Shown here: piece after piece, positions 52,223-60,785 of the stretch
Layout of the letters: each line of letters starts with the position of its first letter
Position numbering within the stretch: the stretch's first letter is position 1
Notes under the pieces: model-generated
What the model was told of the DNA's origin: nothing
Database searches by the model: none
Seen by the model: only the letters and a program-made list of their open reading frames with translations
Assembly: GCF_000739085.1 (NCBI RefSeq)
Contig: NZ_CP009110.1
Coordinates: forward strand, 4,712,001-4,776,000
Direction: 5' to 3'
Length of the DNA stretch: 64,000 nucleotides
DNA from: Amycolatopsis methanolica 239
GTDB lineage: Bacteria; Actinomycetota; Actinomycetes; Mycobacteriales; Pseudonocardiaceae
Program-made: the position numbers and the translations under genes

Positions 52223-54571
52223 TCAGGCGGAAGGGTCGAGGCGGATGATCCGCTCGGCTACCTCGTCGATCCGCTCGCGGTTGTAGAGCAGCGGGAAGGC
52301 CTCGTCCCGGCTCCACGGTTCGAAGAGGTCTGTCGCGTGCGGATCGCCGAGCCGCCCGGACTGGCCCGGCGCGTTCATGGCGAGCGACGAGTCCCACTCG
52401 CCGACGTCTACGACCAGACGGAAGGTCGCCCCGGCGCTCTGCACGAAGTTCGGCCCGTAGGCGGTGTTGCCGACGGTGTCGCCGCTGCCGCCACGCGGGG
52501 CCGGGCCTGCGACCAGCTGTTCATCGGGCACCCCGGTCAGCAGTGCCGCGAGCGGATGCCGCGCCGTGGCGACGTGCAGGCGCCCCCAGCTCCACTGGGC
52601 GCGGTCCGGGCCGAGCAGCCCAGCGAGGTCGGCCACTGCGGCAGGCAGGGTACGCGTTACAGTGTCGACCAGGATCTTCTCCGGGTCGGGCCCCAAGCGA
52701 TCGCCCGCTGTCTCAACCAGTTCCAGGTCGATCCGCGCGTCGGCGAGCAGGTCCTCGGCGGGGGAGATTCGGCGGGCCGTGTCCGCCGCGGCCTCGGCGC
52801 CGACGTGCGGCTCCAGCGCCTTGGCCAGCAGTGCGGGTCGCAGGTGCCGCCGGTACCAGACCTCGAACAACGCGGCCGCGGCCGAGTCGGCCGTGAGGTC
52901 GCCGTCCCAACCCAGCAGCAGCGCGAGACCGTCGGTGTCCTCGGGCACGTCGAGCTCCGCGAGCCGGGTCACAATCCGCCGGGCGGGCACACTGACGTAG
53001 TCGCCCTGCAATGCGACCATGCTCTCCGGCGTCGCGTCGTTGGTGTCGGCCAGCACTTCGTCGAGACGGTGGCGCCGGGAGGGCGCGTACCAGTCGTAGG
53101 TGATGTGCCGGTCGGGTGGGAAGTCCGTGGGCAGGTTGCACTCGTTCGCGGTCGCCAGGAAGCCCTGCTCCGGATTCACGGAGCCGGGAAGCTGATCGGC
53201 GTCGTAGAAGCCCGCCCACTCGTAACGTCCGTCGCCGGGCACCGGAAGCGTGCCGTCCCAGTTCGGGCGAATCGGCGTCAGCCCACCGGTCTTCCAGGCG
53301 ATCGTGCCGTCGGTGTCGGCGTAGACCTGGTTCTCCGGCGGTGCGCCCCAGCGGTTCATCGCCGCCAGGAACTCGTCGTGGTTCCGTGCCCGCATGTAGT
53401 CCATGCTGCCCAGGTACGGTGCCATGCCCGGCTCCAGCCAGGCCGCCCGGACCGCGAACGCGGTGTGGCGCGCCGGATCCCGGTGGATGACCGGTCCGTG
53501 ACGGGTGAACAGCAGTTCCACCTCCACCGGCTCGCCGTCGCGCACGGCGATGGTCTCGGTCAGCCGCCGCATCGGCTCCCAGCCGTCCTGGTATCGGTAG
53601 GCGTACGGATCGTCCGGATTGGTCTCGTAGACATACAGGTCCTCTTGGTCGATCGCGAAGATCGTCAGGCCGAACGCGATGCGGCCGTTGTGCCCGATCG
53701 AGATCCCGGGTAGCGCGGGCTCCCCTCCCCCGATCACGTCGAAGCCCGGCGCGGACAGGTGCGCGATGTAGCGCAGGCCCGGCATCGCCGCGGCGGCACG
53801 GTGCGGGTCGTTGGCCAGCAGGGGGCGCCCGGAGCGGGTCCGCGCCCCGGCGAGCACCCAGTTGTTGCTGCCCTCGGGAAGCACGTCGCCCTGGGGGGCG
53901 AGCGGTGCAGGCGATCCGAAGACCGGTGCGGATGTGGCCAGGTCGTAGACCGCCAGCACATCGTCCGGGATGAGGTCCAGATCGAGTCCCTCCGGGATCG
54001 TCAGCTCCCGATCCGGCTCACGACGGCGGCGTAGCTCCTCGGCCTCGTGCGGGAGATCCCGGAGAGTACGAGCGCGCGCTACCTCGTCCCGCACGTTGTA
54101 GAAGAGTCCGTGGCTGCGGATCCGGGCGACATCTTCGGGCTCCCACAACGCCGGCTCGTAGCCCAGCTCCCGGAACTCCACCGGGAGCAGCTCCGGGTCA
54201 CGCCGGGTCAGCTCGACGAACGCGTTGATGCCCTCCACGAACGCGACCGTGGCCCGCTTGGTGTCCGAGCCGTACGAGAGCCACTCTCGGCGCATGTCCC
54301 CGCGGTACAGGAACAACCGCGCCGCACGGTCTCGCTCGACGTGCTCGGCACCGAAGACCTCCGCAAGCCGCCCCAGGCCCCGGCGACGCCAGAAGTCGAT
54401 CTGCCACAACCGGTCCCGGGCCGCGTTGAACCCCTGCGCGCGAAACGCGTCGTAGGTGTCGGCCGCATAGATGTGCGGGACCCCCCAGCGGTCGACCACG
54501 ATCTCCACCGGCCCCGTCAGCCCTGGCACCCGGTATACCGTCACCTCGGGTTCCTGCCGCTGCGCTGCCAC
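52223..54571 (-). CDS. Penicillin acylase family (Ntn-hydrolase) amidohydrolase
   Basis: 782 residues. The alpha-subunit part (1-210) has VPGLTGPVEIVVDRWGVPHI-like sequence and GFNAARDRLWQIDFWRRRGLGRL. The mature beta subunit starts at S235 (EGSNNWVLAG), the catalytic N-terminal nucleophile, followed by NDPHRAAAAMPGL and HNGRIAFGLT. The family self-cleaves and removes acyl groups from penicillins, acyl-homoserine lactones or amides. GTG 54571 with GGAGG upstream gives no signal peptide, which suggests a cytoplasmic enzyme, unlike classical periplasmic acylases. It is 32 bases before the deacetylase gene, likely one transcription unit. Confidence 0.88.
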   Translation of the reverse strand: MAAQRQEPEVTVYRVPGLTGPVEIVVDRWGVPHIYAADTYDAFRAQGFNAARDRLWQIDFWRRRGLGRLAEVFGAEHVERDRAARLFLYRGDMRREWLSYGSDTKRATVAFVEGINAFVELTRRDPELLPVEFRELGYEPALWEPEDVARIRSHGLFYNVRDEVARARTLRDLPHEAEELRRRREPDRELTIPEGLDLDLIPDDVLAVYDLATSAPVFGSPAPLAPQGDVLPEGSNNWVLAGARTRSGRPLLANDPHRAAAAMPGLRYIAHLSAPGFDVIGGGEPALPGISIGHNGRIAFGLTIFAIDQEDLYVYETNPDDPYAYRYQDGWEPMRRLTETIAVRDGEPVEVELLFTRHGPVIHRDPARHTAFAVRAAWLEPGMAPYLGSMDYMRARNHDEFLAAMNRWGAPPENQVYADTDGTIAWKTGGLTPIRPNWDGTLPVPGDGRYEWAGFYDADQLPGSVNPEQGFLATANECNLPTDFPPDRHITYDWYAPSRRHRLDEVLADTNDATPESMVALQGDYVSVPARRIVTRLAELDVPEDTDGLALLLGWDGDLTADSAAAALFEVWYRRHLRPALLAKALEPHVGAEAAADTARRISPAEDLLADARIDLELVETAGDRLGPDPEKILVDTVTRTLPAAVADLAGLLGPDRAQWSWGRLHVATARHPLAALLTGVPDEQLVAGPAPRGGSGDTVGNTAYGPNFVQSAGATFRLVVDVGEWDSSLAMNAPGQSGRLGDPHATDLFEPWSRDEAFPLLYNRERIDEVAERIIRLDPSA

Positions 54572-54878
54572 GCTATCGCCTCCAGCCTCATTGCCTGTGT
54601 GCACAGCGGAGTGAACCAAGGAGCGAGGTGTCCATGTAGACAAAGATCGAGCCCTGATACGGGCACCACACCACTACCCGTTCGGGCAGTGAGGTGATCT
54701 CGGCCCTTCCCGCGATACTGCCGAGCAAGGAGCAGCAGGCCAACGCGAGTCGAGGGACTCGCGATCGGCGGGGCGATGCCGTTCGTCGGGGGCGGCTACC
54801 TCGGGCGGGGTGAGCGTCGACGCGGTCGCGAACGCCTCGAACGCATCGGTTCACGGGCCTTCGACGGTTACTGACCCC
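54572..54878. other. Intergenic region before the acylase gene
   Basis: 307 bases between the acylase start and the IclR stop. It must hold the acylase promoter. A perfect 8-bp hairpin CGCGAGTC-GAGG-GACTCGCG lies at 54744-54763 and may end IclR transcription. No gene is supported. Confidence 0.5.
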
Positions 54879-55706
54879 CTACGACGAACCGGGGGTGCTT
54901 CCGAGGCGTTCGCGTTCGAGCGCGAGCACGTCCGACGGCGACTTCGCCGCGATGACCTCCGCGGGCGCACCCAGCTGGGCCGAGATGGACGCACTGGTAC
55001 GCGACATCGCGGCGAGGACCTCGGGCAGACGTTCCGGCGCGAGGCGGCCCCGAGGTGCGGAGACGTGGACCGCGGCGCCGACCGTGCCCGTCGCGTCGAA
55101 GACGGGCGTCGACAGGCCGATGATGCCTTCGACGCTCTCGCCGTCGCTGACGCTGTAGGCACGGGTGCGGATCGCGGCGAACTCCTGCCGCAGCACCTCC
55201 CGGTCGACGTGAGTGAACGGGGTGAATCGTTCAAGATCCGCGGAGCCGAGCACACGCTCTTCGAGGTCAGGGTTGTACGCGGTGATCAGCTTGCCGACGC
55301 TCGACCCGTGCAAGGGCCGGGCCCCGCCCAGCTTCATGACGACGGAGAGGGTCTGCCCGGCTTCATAACGGTCGGCGTAGGTGACGATGTTCCCGCTGCG
55401 AAGGGCGAGATAGGTGTTCTCGTTCAGCTCCTCGCAGAGATCGGTCAGGTAGGGGCGACTGACCTGGCGAAGGTCCACGGCATCGACGATCGAGAGCGCG
55501 AGGACCAGGGACCGAGGCCCCAGCAGGTAGGTGCGCTGGTCGGCCAGCCGCACAGCGCCGAGCTGGACCAGTGCGTGCATGAGGTCGTGGGCGCTGCTCA
55601 TCGGGACTTCGAGGTCCTCGCAGATGCGTTTGAGCGCGGCACCCTCCTGGTGGTGCCCCAGGTACTCCAGGATCTTGAACGCCCGGTCCAGGCGGGCTGG
55701 GTTCAT
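54879..55706 (-). CDS. IclR-family transcriptional regulator
   Basis: 275 residues from ATG 55706. N-terminal winged helix (LDRAFKILEYLGHHQEGAAL, VPMSSAHDLMHALVQLG) and C-terminal IclR effector domain (ENTYLALRSGNIVTYADRYE, GSSVGKLITAY, IGLSTPVFDATGTVGAAVHV). It diverges from the MatC-like carrier/CoA-transferase operon, and inverted ACTTCG-N6-CGAAGT sites lie between them. It is the likely regulator of that pathway, responding to its substrate or a CoA ester. Confidence 0.88.
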   Translation of the reverse strand: MNPARLDRAFKILEYLGHHQEGAALKRICEDLEVPMSSAHDLMHALVQLGAVRLADQRTYLLGPRSLVLALSIVDAVDLRQVSRPYLTDLCEELNENTYLALRSGNIVTYADRYEAGQTLSVVMKLGGARPLHGSSVGKLITAYNPDLEERVLGSADLERFTPFTHVDREVLRQEFAAIRTRAYSVSDGESVEGIIGLSTPVFDATGTVGAAVHVSAPRGRLAPERLPEVLAAMSRTSASISAQLGAPAEVIAAKSPSDVLALERERLGSTPGSS

Positions 55707-55758
55707 CGCGTCTCGCAGCCTCTCGTGTGTGCCTGCCGACGATCTTAGCGACAGCACT

Positions 55759-55795
55759 ACTTCGAATCAGCGAAGTCAACTTCGCTAAATCGAAC
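55759..55795. promoter_or_regulatory. IclR operator region: ACTTCG-N6-CGAAGT plus an imperfect second copy
   Basis: 55759-55776 is ACTTCG-AATCAG-CGAAGT. It is followed at 55779-55796 by ACTTCG-CTAAAT-CGAACT, the same pattern with one mismatched half-site. The sites lie 53 bases upstream of the IclR start and 121 bases upstream of the carrier start. Confidence 0.75.
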
Positions 55796-55829
55796 TAGAG
55801 GTCTTGCCTCCGCATCGGTTGTGCCGTTA

Positions 55830-55847
55830 ACTTCGAGTTTGCGAAGT
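55830..55847. promoter_or_regulatory. IclR operator, second perfect site
   Basis: ACTTCG-AGTTTG-CGAAGT has the same inverted half-sites and 6-base spacer as 55759-55776, but a different spacer, which argues for selection on the half-sites. It lies 70 bases before the carrier start. Confidence 0.75.
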
Positions 55848-55916
55848 CTGCACCGCAAACGCGAATTGACTTCCGGCAGTCGCCCCGGTGTAGCGGCGTC
55901 ACGGCAAGGAGTCTCA

Positions 55917-57221
55917 ATGTCCCCCCACCTCGTCTCGATACTCGTGCTCGCGGTGATCTTCCTGATCGGCACGCTCCGGTCGATCAACCTCGGCGCGCTC
56001 GCGCTCGTCGCGACCTTCCTCGTCGGCACCTGGGTGTTCGGCGACAGCGCCAAGAACGTGCTCGGCGGCTTTCCGGCCGACATGTTCGTGATCCTGGTCG
56101 GTGTCACCTTCCTGTTCGCCATGGCCAAGAACAACGGCACGGTCGACTGGCTGGTGCAGTGGTCGGTCCGCGCCGTCCGTGGCAACGTCGCGGCCATTCC
56201 CTGGGTGATGTTCGCGCTCAGCGGCGCACTGGTGGCGCTCGGCGCGCTCAGTCCCGCCGCCGTCGCGATCATCACACCGATCTCCCTGGCGCTGGCCGTG
56301 CGCTACGGCATCAGTCCCCTGCTGATGGGCCTGATGGTCGTGCACGGATCCGCCGCGGGGAACTTCTCCCCGCTCGGTGTCCTCGGCGTGATCACCAACG
56401 GGATCGTCGACCGGAGCGGGATCCCCGCCAGCCCGGCCGTTCTCTTCCTCAGCAACGCGATCTTCAACCTGGTCCTGGCGGTCGTGGTGTTCTTCGTGTT
56501 TGGCGGCCTCCGCCTCCTCCGGGAAGCGCGTCGCGAGGCCAGGCCGACTGTCGATCCCGGCACCGGGGGCACCGATGGCGGCGGGGTTGCCGTCCGGACG
56601 AAGATCGCGACCTCGTTGATCACCCTGAACCGCGATCGTATCCTCACTGTGCTCGGTCTCCTCGTCCTCGTTGTCGGAGCGCTTGGCTTCGGCGTCGACA
56701 TCGGCTTGCTGGCTCTGTCGGTCGCCGTGGTGCTGTCCCTGTTCGCGCCGGGCAGCGCCAAGGAGGCGCTCAACCAGGTCAGCTGGGGGGTTGTGCTCCT
56801 CATCTGCGGGATCATCACCTACGTTGGCCTGCTCGAGGACCACGGAACAGTCTCCTACCTCGGCGAGGGCATCGCGTCGGTGTCCGTGCCGGCCCTCGCG
56901 GCGCTCGTCATCTGCTTCATCGGCGCGATCGTGTCGGCCTTCGCGTCCACGACCGGCATCCTCGGCGCGCTCATCCCGCTCGCTGTGCCGCTGCTCGTTT
57001 CGGGACAGGTCGGCGCCATCGGGCTCGTCGCCGCGCTCTCGATCTCCGCGTCGGTCGTGGACACCAGCCCGTTCTCGACCAACGGCGCACTCGTCGTCGC
57101 CAACTCACCCGCCCAGGCGCAGCAGACGGTGTACCGCCGGCTCATGGTGTGGGGGTTCGGCCTGGTCCTCGTCGCGCCGGTCGTGACCTGGGCACTGCTC
57201 GTTCTGACCGGATGGTGGTGA
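55917..57221 (+). CDS. MatC-like dicarboxylate carrier (SLC13/ion transporter superfamily)
   Basis: 434 residues with about 11-12 hydrophobic helices. The N-terminal block (INLGALALVATFLVGTWVFG, FPADMFVILVGVTFLFAMAK) is that of the MatC_N family of malonate/dicarboxylate carriers; VHGSAAGNFSPLGVLG and DTSPFSTNGALVVAN are the two re-entrant-loop-like motifs. ATG 55917 behind AAGGAG. As first gene of the Bbs-like operon it would import a dicarboxylate such as a substituted succinate. That fits the CoA-transferase substrates, but is inference. Confidence 0.8.
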   Translation: MSPHLVSILVLAVIFLIGTLRSINLGALALVATFLVGTWVFGDSAKNVLGGFPADMFVILVGVTFLFAMAKNNGTVDWLVQWSVRAVRGNVAAIPWVMFALSGALVALGALSPAAVAIITPISLALAVRYGISPLLMGLMVVHGSAAGNFSPLGVLGVITNGIVDRSGIPASPAVLFLSNAIFNLVLAVVVFFVFGGLRLLREARREARPTVDPGTGGTDGGGVAVRTKIATSLITLNRDRILTVLGLLVLVVGALGFGVDIGLLALSVAVVLSLFAPGSAKEALNQVSWGVVLLICGIITYVGLLEDHGTVSYLGEGIASVSVPALAALVICFIGAIVSAFASTTGILGALIPLAVPLLVSGQVGAIGLVAALSISASVVDTSPFSTNGALVVANSPAQAQQTVYRRLMVWGFGLVLVAPVVTWALLVLTGWW

Positions 57222-57223
57222 TC

Positions 57224-58336
57224 ATGCACGAAGAAGACGTCGAGCGCGGTCCGCTCGACGGGGTCCGCGTCGTGGACCTCACGACGTCGCTGGGTGCTTA
57301 CACGGGGCGGCTCCTCAGCGACCTGGGTGCCGATGTCGTTCGCGTGGACCTCGACGGTGATCGCCTCCCGCGCCCCGGCGTCTTCACCGAAGCCGGCAAG
57401 GCGCGCGTGACCGCTGGCCGCGCTGGCCTGGAAGACCTCCTCGGGACCGCGCAGATCCTGCTGACGAGTGAGGGACCGGCCGCGTTGCGAGCACGTGACC
57501 TGCACCCCGAGGACGTTGTGCGGCGGCATCTCGGGCTGGTGCACGTGTCGGTCAGCCCGTACGGCCTGACCGGCCCGTACGCCGACCGTCCGGCCAGTGA
57601 TCTGACACTGCTGGCCGCCGGGGGCCTTCTTGCCCTGGCCGGTGATCCGGACCGGGAACCCGTCCGGCCGTGGGGCGAGCAGTCCACGGTCATCGCCGGT
57701 GCCCACGCCGCCGTCGCGGCGCTGCTCGCGCTGCTCACGTTGGAAGCCACCGGTCGCGGACAGGTTGTCGACCTCTCCGCTCAGGAAGCCGTGGCGCACT
57801 CGCTGGAGAACGCCGTGCAGTGCCTGGACCTCGAAGGCGTTCTGCGCAACCGCGCCGGTTCAGGGCCCCTGGAGGCGGGAACCGGCCTGTTTCGTTGTGC
57901 CGACGGATGGATCTACCTCGTCGGTGGTCTCGGCGGCCGCCCCCTCGCGTGGTCCGCGATCACGGAGTGGTTGCTGGACAACGGGATCACCGAAGCGGAG
58001 GCACTGCGCGACGAGCGCTGGGGGGAGCGTTCCTGGCGGCGCAGCCCCGACGCCGCCACCGAGTTCCGGTCAATGTTCGAACGCTTCGCAGTCCACCGGA
58101 CGAAGGACGAGCTCTATGAGGACGGTCAGCGGCGCGGCATCAGCATCGCGCCGGTGGCCACGCCCGCGGACCTGCTGGCCAACCCACAGCTGACCGAGCG
58201 GGGCTTCTTCCGTGAGGTGACCGTGGACGGCCGCGACCTGGTCTTCCCCGGTCCGCCGTACCGGTTCGCCGGTTCGCGCGTCGGCCCACGGTCCACTCCG
58301 GACCGTTCCGGTACAGACGAAGGGATCACCGCATGA
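57224..58336 (+). CDS. Class III CoA-transferase subunit lacking the catalytic Asp (BbsE/F-like)
   Basis: 370 residues. GPLDGVRVVDLTTSLGAYTG, LLSDLGADVVRVDLDGDR and TGRGQVVDLSAQEAVAHSLE show the CaiB/BaiF fold, but it is shortened (the usual NKRSVTLDL block is absent) and the catalytic Asp position reads T155 (EQSTVIAGAH instead of the family's D-x-x-x-G). It probably pairs with the next gene, which keeps an Asp, as a heteromeric enzyme like BbsEF. Start ATG 57224; a GTG at 57218 would overlap the carrier stop. Confidence 0.8.
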   Translation: MHEEDVERGPLDGVRVVDLTTSLGAYTGRLLSDLGADVVRVDLDGDRLPRPGVFTEAGKARVTAGRAGLEDLLGTAQILLTSEGPAALRARDLHPEDVVRRHLGLVHVSVSPYGLTGPYADRPASDLTLLAAGGLLALAGDPDREPVRPWGEQSTVIAGAHAAVAALLALLTLEATGRGQVVDLSAQEAVAHSLENAVQCLDLEGVLRNRAGSGPLEAGTGLFRCADGWIYLVGGLGGRPLAWSAITEWLLDNGITEAEALRDERWGERSWRRSPDAATEFRSMFERFAVHRTKDELYEDGQRRGISIAPVATPADLLANPQLTERGFFREVTVDGRDLVFPGPPYRFAGSRVGPRSTPDRSGTDEGITA

Positions 58337-59553
58337 CGACGGGACTACCGCTGGAAGGTGTCCGGGTCGCCGATTTCACCTGGGTCGGCGCCGGCCCGTT
58401 CCTCACCAAACCCCTGGCCGACCACGGCGCGGATGTCATCAAGATCGAGTCCCGCACCCGCACCGACCCGATCCGCTCCATGGCTCCGTTCCGGGATGGC
58501 CGGCCGGGCGTGGACCGCAGCGGGTACTTCGCGAACCGCAACTCCAGCAAGCGCTCCATCTGTCTCGACCTCAAGCACCCGGCCGGGCGGCGGATCGCTC
58601 TGGACCTTATCGTGCGTAGCGACGTCGTCGCGAACAACTTCACGCCGGGCACCATGAAGCGGCTGGGGCTGGACTACGAAACCGTGCGCGCGATCCGGCC
58701 CGACATCATCTACCTCGAGATGCCCATGCAGGGCACCGAGGGACCGTACCGCGACTTCCGCGGTTACGGGCTCACGATCGCCGCAGCCGGGGGGTTGCTC
58801 GGACTCTCCGGCTATCGCGACCGCCCACCGGTCGGCACCGGAACCAACTACCCGGACCACGTACCGAACCCGTTGCACGCCGCGGTCGCAGTGCTGGCGG
58901 CGCTGCGCAACAGGCGGCGCACCGGACGCGGTGAGTACATCGAGCTGGCACAGCTGGAATCCACGGTCAATGCGATCGGGCCCGCGATCGTGGCGGGAGC
59001 AGCCGGTGCACACCCCGAACGGAGCGGCAACGACGACCCGGTCGCGGCGCCCCACGGCGTGTACCCGTGCAGCGGCGACGACACCTGGTGTGCCATCGGC
59101 GTGTTCGACGACGCCCAGTGGCACGCACTGGTCGCCGTCCTGAATGCGCCACCGTGGGCCGCCCTCGGAGACCTCGCCCAGGCCCTGGACCGTCGTGAGC
59201 GGCGCCGCGAACTCGACGAGCTGATCGCCGCCGAGACGAAGGCGTGGGATGCTGACGACCTCGCCACGGCCCTCACGAGCGCGGGAGTGCCCGCGGCGCC
59301 CGTGCGCGACGCGGACGGGGTGCTCAACCATGACCCACAGCTCGCCGCGCGCGAGCACTGGGTGTGGCTCGACCACCCTGTGATGGGGCCGAGCGTCTAC
59401 GACGGCATCCCCTACCGGATGTCGCGCACCTCGGGCCGGTTGCGCGCCCCGGCGCCGCTGCTCGGTGCGGACAGCCACGATGTGTGCACCCGACTGCTCG
59501 GCATGGACGACAAGACCTATTCCGAACTGGCCCGGGAAGGAGTCGTGGGCTGA
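58333..59553 (+). CDS. Class III CoA-transferase, catalytic subunit (BbsE/F-like)
   Basis: 406 residues. PLEGVRVADFTWVGAGPFLT, DHGADVIKIESRTRTD, SSKRSICLDLKHPAGRR and NNFTPGTMKRLGLDY are intact, and D175 (NYPDHVPNPLHAA) fits the CoA-accepting Asp. ATG overlaps the preceding stop (ATGA), so the two subunits are made together. By analogy with succinyl-CoA:benzylsuccinate CoA-transferase it may activate an imported substituted succinate with succinyl-CoA as donor. Confidence 0.82.
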   Translation: MTTGLPLEGVRVADFTWVGAGPFLTKPLADHGADVIKIESRTRTDPIRSMAPFRDGRPGVDRSGYFANRNSSKRSICLDLKHPAGRRIALDLIVRSDVVANNFTPGTMKRLGLDYETVRAIRPDIIYLEMPMQGTEGPYRDFRGYGLTIAAAGGLLGLSGYRDRPPVGTGTNYPDHVPNPLHAAVAVLAALRNRRRTGRGEYIELAQLESTVNAIGPAIVAGAAGAHPERSGNDDPVAAPHGVYPCSGDDTWCAIGVFDDAQWHALVAVLNAPPWAALGDLAQALDRRERRRELDELIAAETKAWDADDLATALTSAGVPAAPVRDADGVLNHDPQLAAREHWVWLDHPVMGPSVYDGIPYRMSRTSGRLRAPAPLLGADSHDVCTRLLGMDDKTYSELAREGVVG

Positions 59554-59555
59554 CC

Positions 59556-60359
59556 ATGGCCATCGAAACCGAACGCCGGGAACGCATCCTGATCATCCGG
59601 ATGGACCGGCCCGAGGCGCTGAACGCCCTGGATCCCGGCTCGATGCGTGATCTCAACGACCGGCTGCGGGAGTTCCGTGACGACCCCGAGCTGCTCGTGG
59701 CGATCCTGACCGGGACCGGCGAACGCGCGTTCTGCACGGGCGCGGACCTGAAGAAGACGCTTCCCCCGGACACGTCCTTCGCCGAGGCCTATTTCGACGC
59801 CTACGAGCGCAGTCTCGACGAAGGACTCTACGTCCGGGCCATGACCATCAGCGACCTGAAGATCAACAAGCCGCTCATCGCCGCGGTCAACGGCCACGCC
59901 CTCGGTGGCGGCACCGAGATCGCACTCGACTGCGACTTGCGCATCGCCAGTGAGAACGCCACGTTCGGTCTGCCGGAACCGCGGTGGGCAAGCGTGCCCG
60001 CGGTGGGTGGTGTCTCCAAACTGCTACGGGCCGTGCCCCGTGCGGTGGCGATGAAGATGATCCTGACCGGCGACCGCATCGATGCGGCCGAAGCGCATCG
60101 GGTCGGCCTGGTCAGCGAGGTCGTGCCGGCCGGCGAACTGCTCGAGCGCGCGTTGCAGGTCGCGAACCGGATCGCGGCCAACGGCCCGCTCGCGGTCAAG
60201 AGCATCAAGACCCTGGCTCTGCGCACCGACGATCTGCCGTTGAGCAGGTCGGTCGAGCTCGAGCAGCTGCTGTGGGGCCTGCTGCGCGACACCGATGACC
60301 GCGTCGAGGGCCGCACCGCGTTCGCCGAACGGCGCACCCCCGAATACCGAGGCCGCTGA
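59556..60359 (+). CDS. Enoyl-CoA hydratase/isomerase (BbsH-like position)
   Basis: 267 residues of the crotonase fold: RPEALNALD, GERAFCTGADLKKTL (oxyanion), AAVNGHALGGGTEIALDCD (oxyanion Gly) and the Glu-containing GLPEPRWASVPAVGG. It would hydrate an unsaturated acyl-CoA in the pathway. Two bases after the CoA-transferase stop. In the Bbs route BbsH hydrates phenylitaconyl-CoA. The acyl-CoA dehydrogenase that should precede it (BbsG) is not in the window. Confidence 0.85.
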   Translation: MAIETERRERILIIRMDRPEALNALDPGSMRDLNDRLREFRDDPELLVAILTGTGERAFCTGADLKKTLPPDTSFAEAYFDAYERSLDEGLYVRAMTISDLKINKPLIAAVNGHALGGGTEIALDCDLRIASENATFGLPEPRWASVPAVGGVSKLLRAVPRAVAMKMILTGDRIDAAEAHRVGLVSEVVPAGELLERALQVANRIAANGPLAVKSIKTLALRTDDLPLSRSVELEQLLWGLLRDTDDRVEGRTAFAERRTPEYRGR

Positions 60360-60371
60360 GGAGAAACGGGA

Positions 60372-60785
60372 ATGACAACGACAGAACACACCGGCCCCCG
60401 CATGGTCGGCGGCCAATGGATCCGCGACAACGATGACCGCACGGCTCTGAAGATCACCCGGTGCGCCCGCTGCGACAGCACCTGGTTCCCGCCACGCGAC
60501 GTGTGTTCGTCCTGCGCCTCCACCGAGGTCGAGGACACCCTCAGCGCCACCCAAGGTGTTGCCTACGCCTCTACGGTGGTGCGCATCGGCCCGCCGGCCT
60601 TCCAGCCCCCGTACGTGCTGGCCTATGTCGACGTGAGCGGCGTACGGGTCCTGGCGCATGTGGACGCGGACGAGGCACTCGCACCCGGGACACCCGTAGC
60701 GCTGAGGGTCGGCCCGATCGGAACCGACTCCGACGGCGAATTCTCGTCTTACCTCGTTGCCGAAACCCAGGGAGGTGCCCGATGA
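60372..60785 (+). CDS. Zn-ribbon/OB-fold protein (DUF35, BbsA-like)
   Basis: 137 residues. A rubredoxin-like zinc ribbon is formed by C31, C34, C45 and C48 (CARC...CSSC), followed by an OB-fold domain (GVAYASTVVRIGPP, YVLAYVDVSGVRVLAHVD). Such proteins are partners of thiolase-like enzymes; BbsA is the zinc subunit of benzoylsuccinyl-CoA thiolase BbsAB, and ChsH2 pairs with Ltp2. The stop overlaps the thiolase start (ATGA), which supports a complex. Confidence 0.85.
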   Translation: MTTTEHTGPRMVGGQWIRDNDDRTALKITRCARCDSTWFPPRDVCSSCASTEVEDTLSATQGVAYASTVVRIGPPAFQPPYVLAYVDVSGVRVLAHVDADEALAPGTPVALRVGPIGTDSDGEFSSYLVAETQGGAR

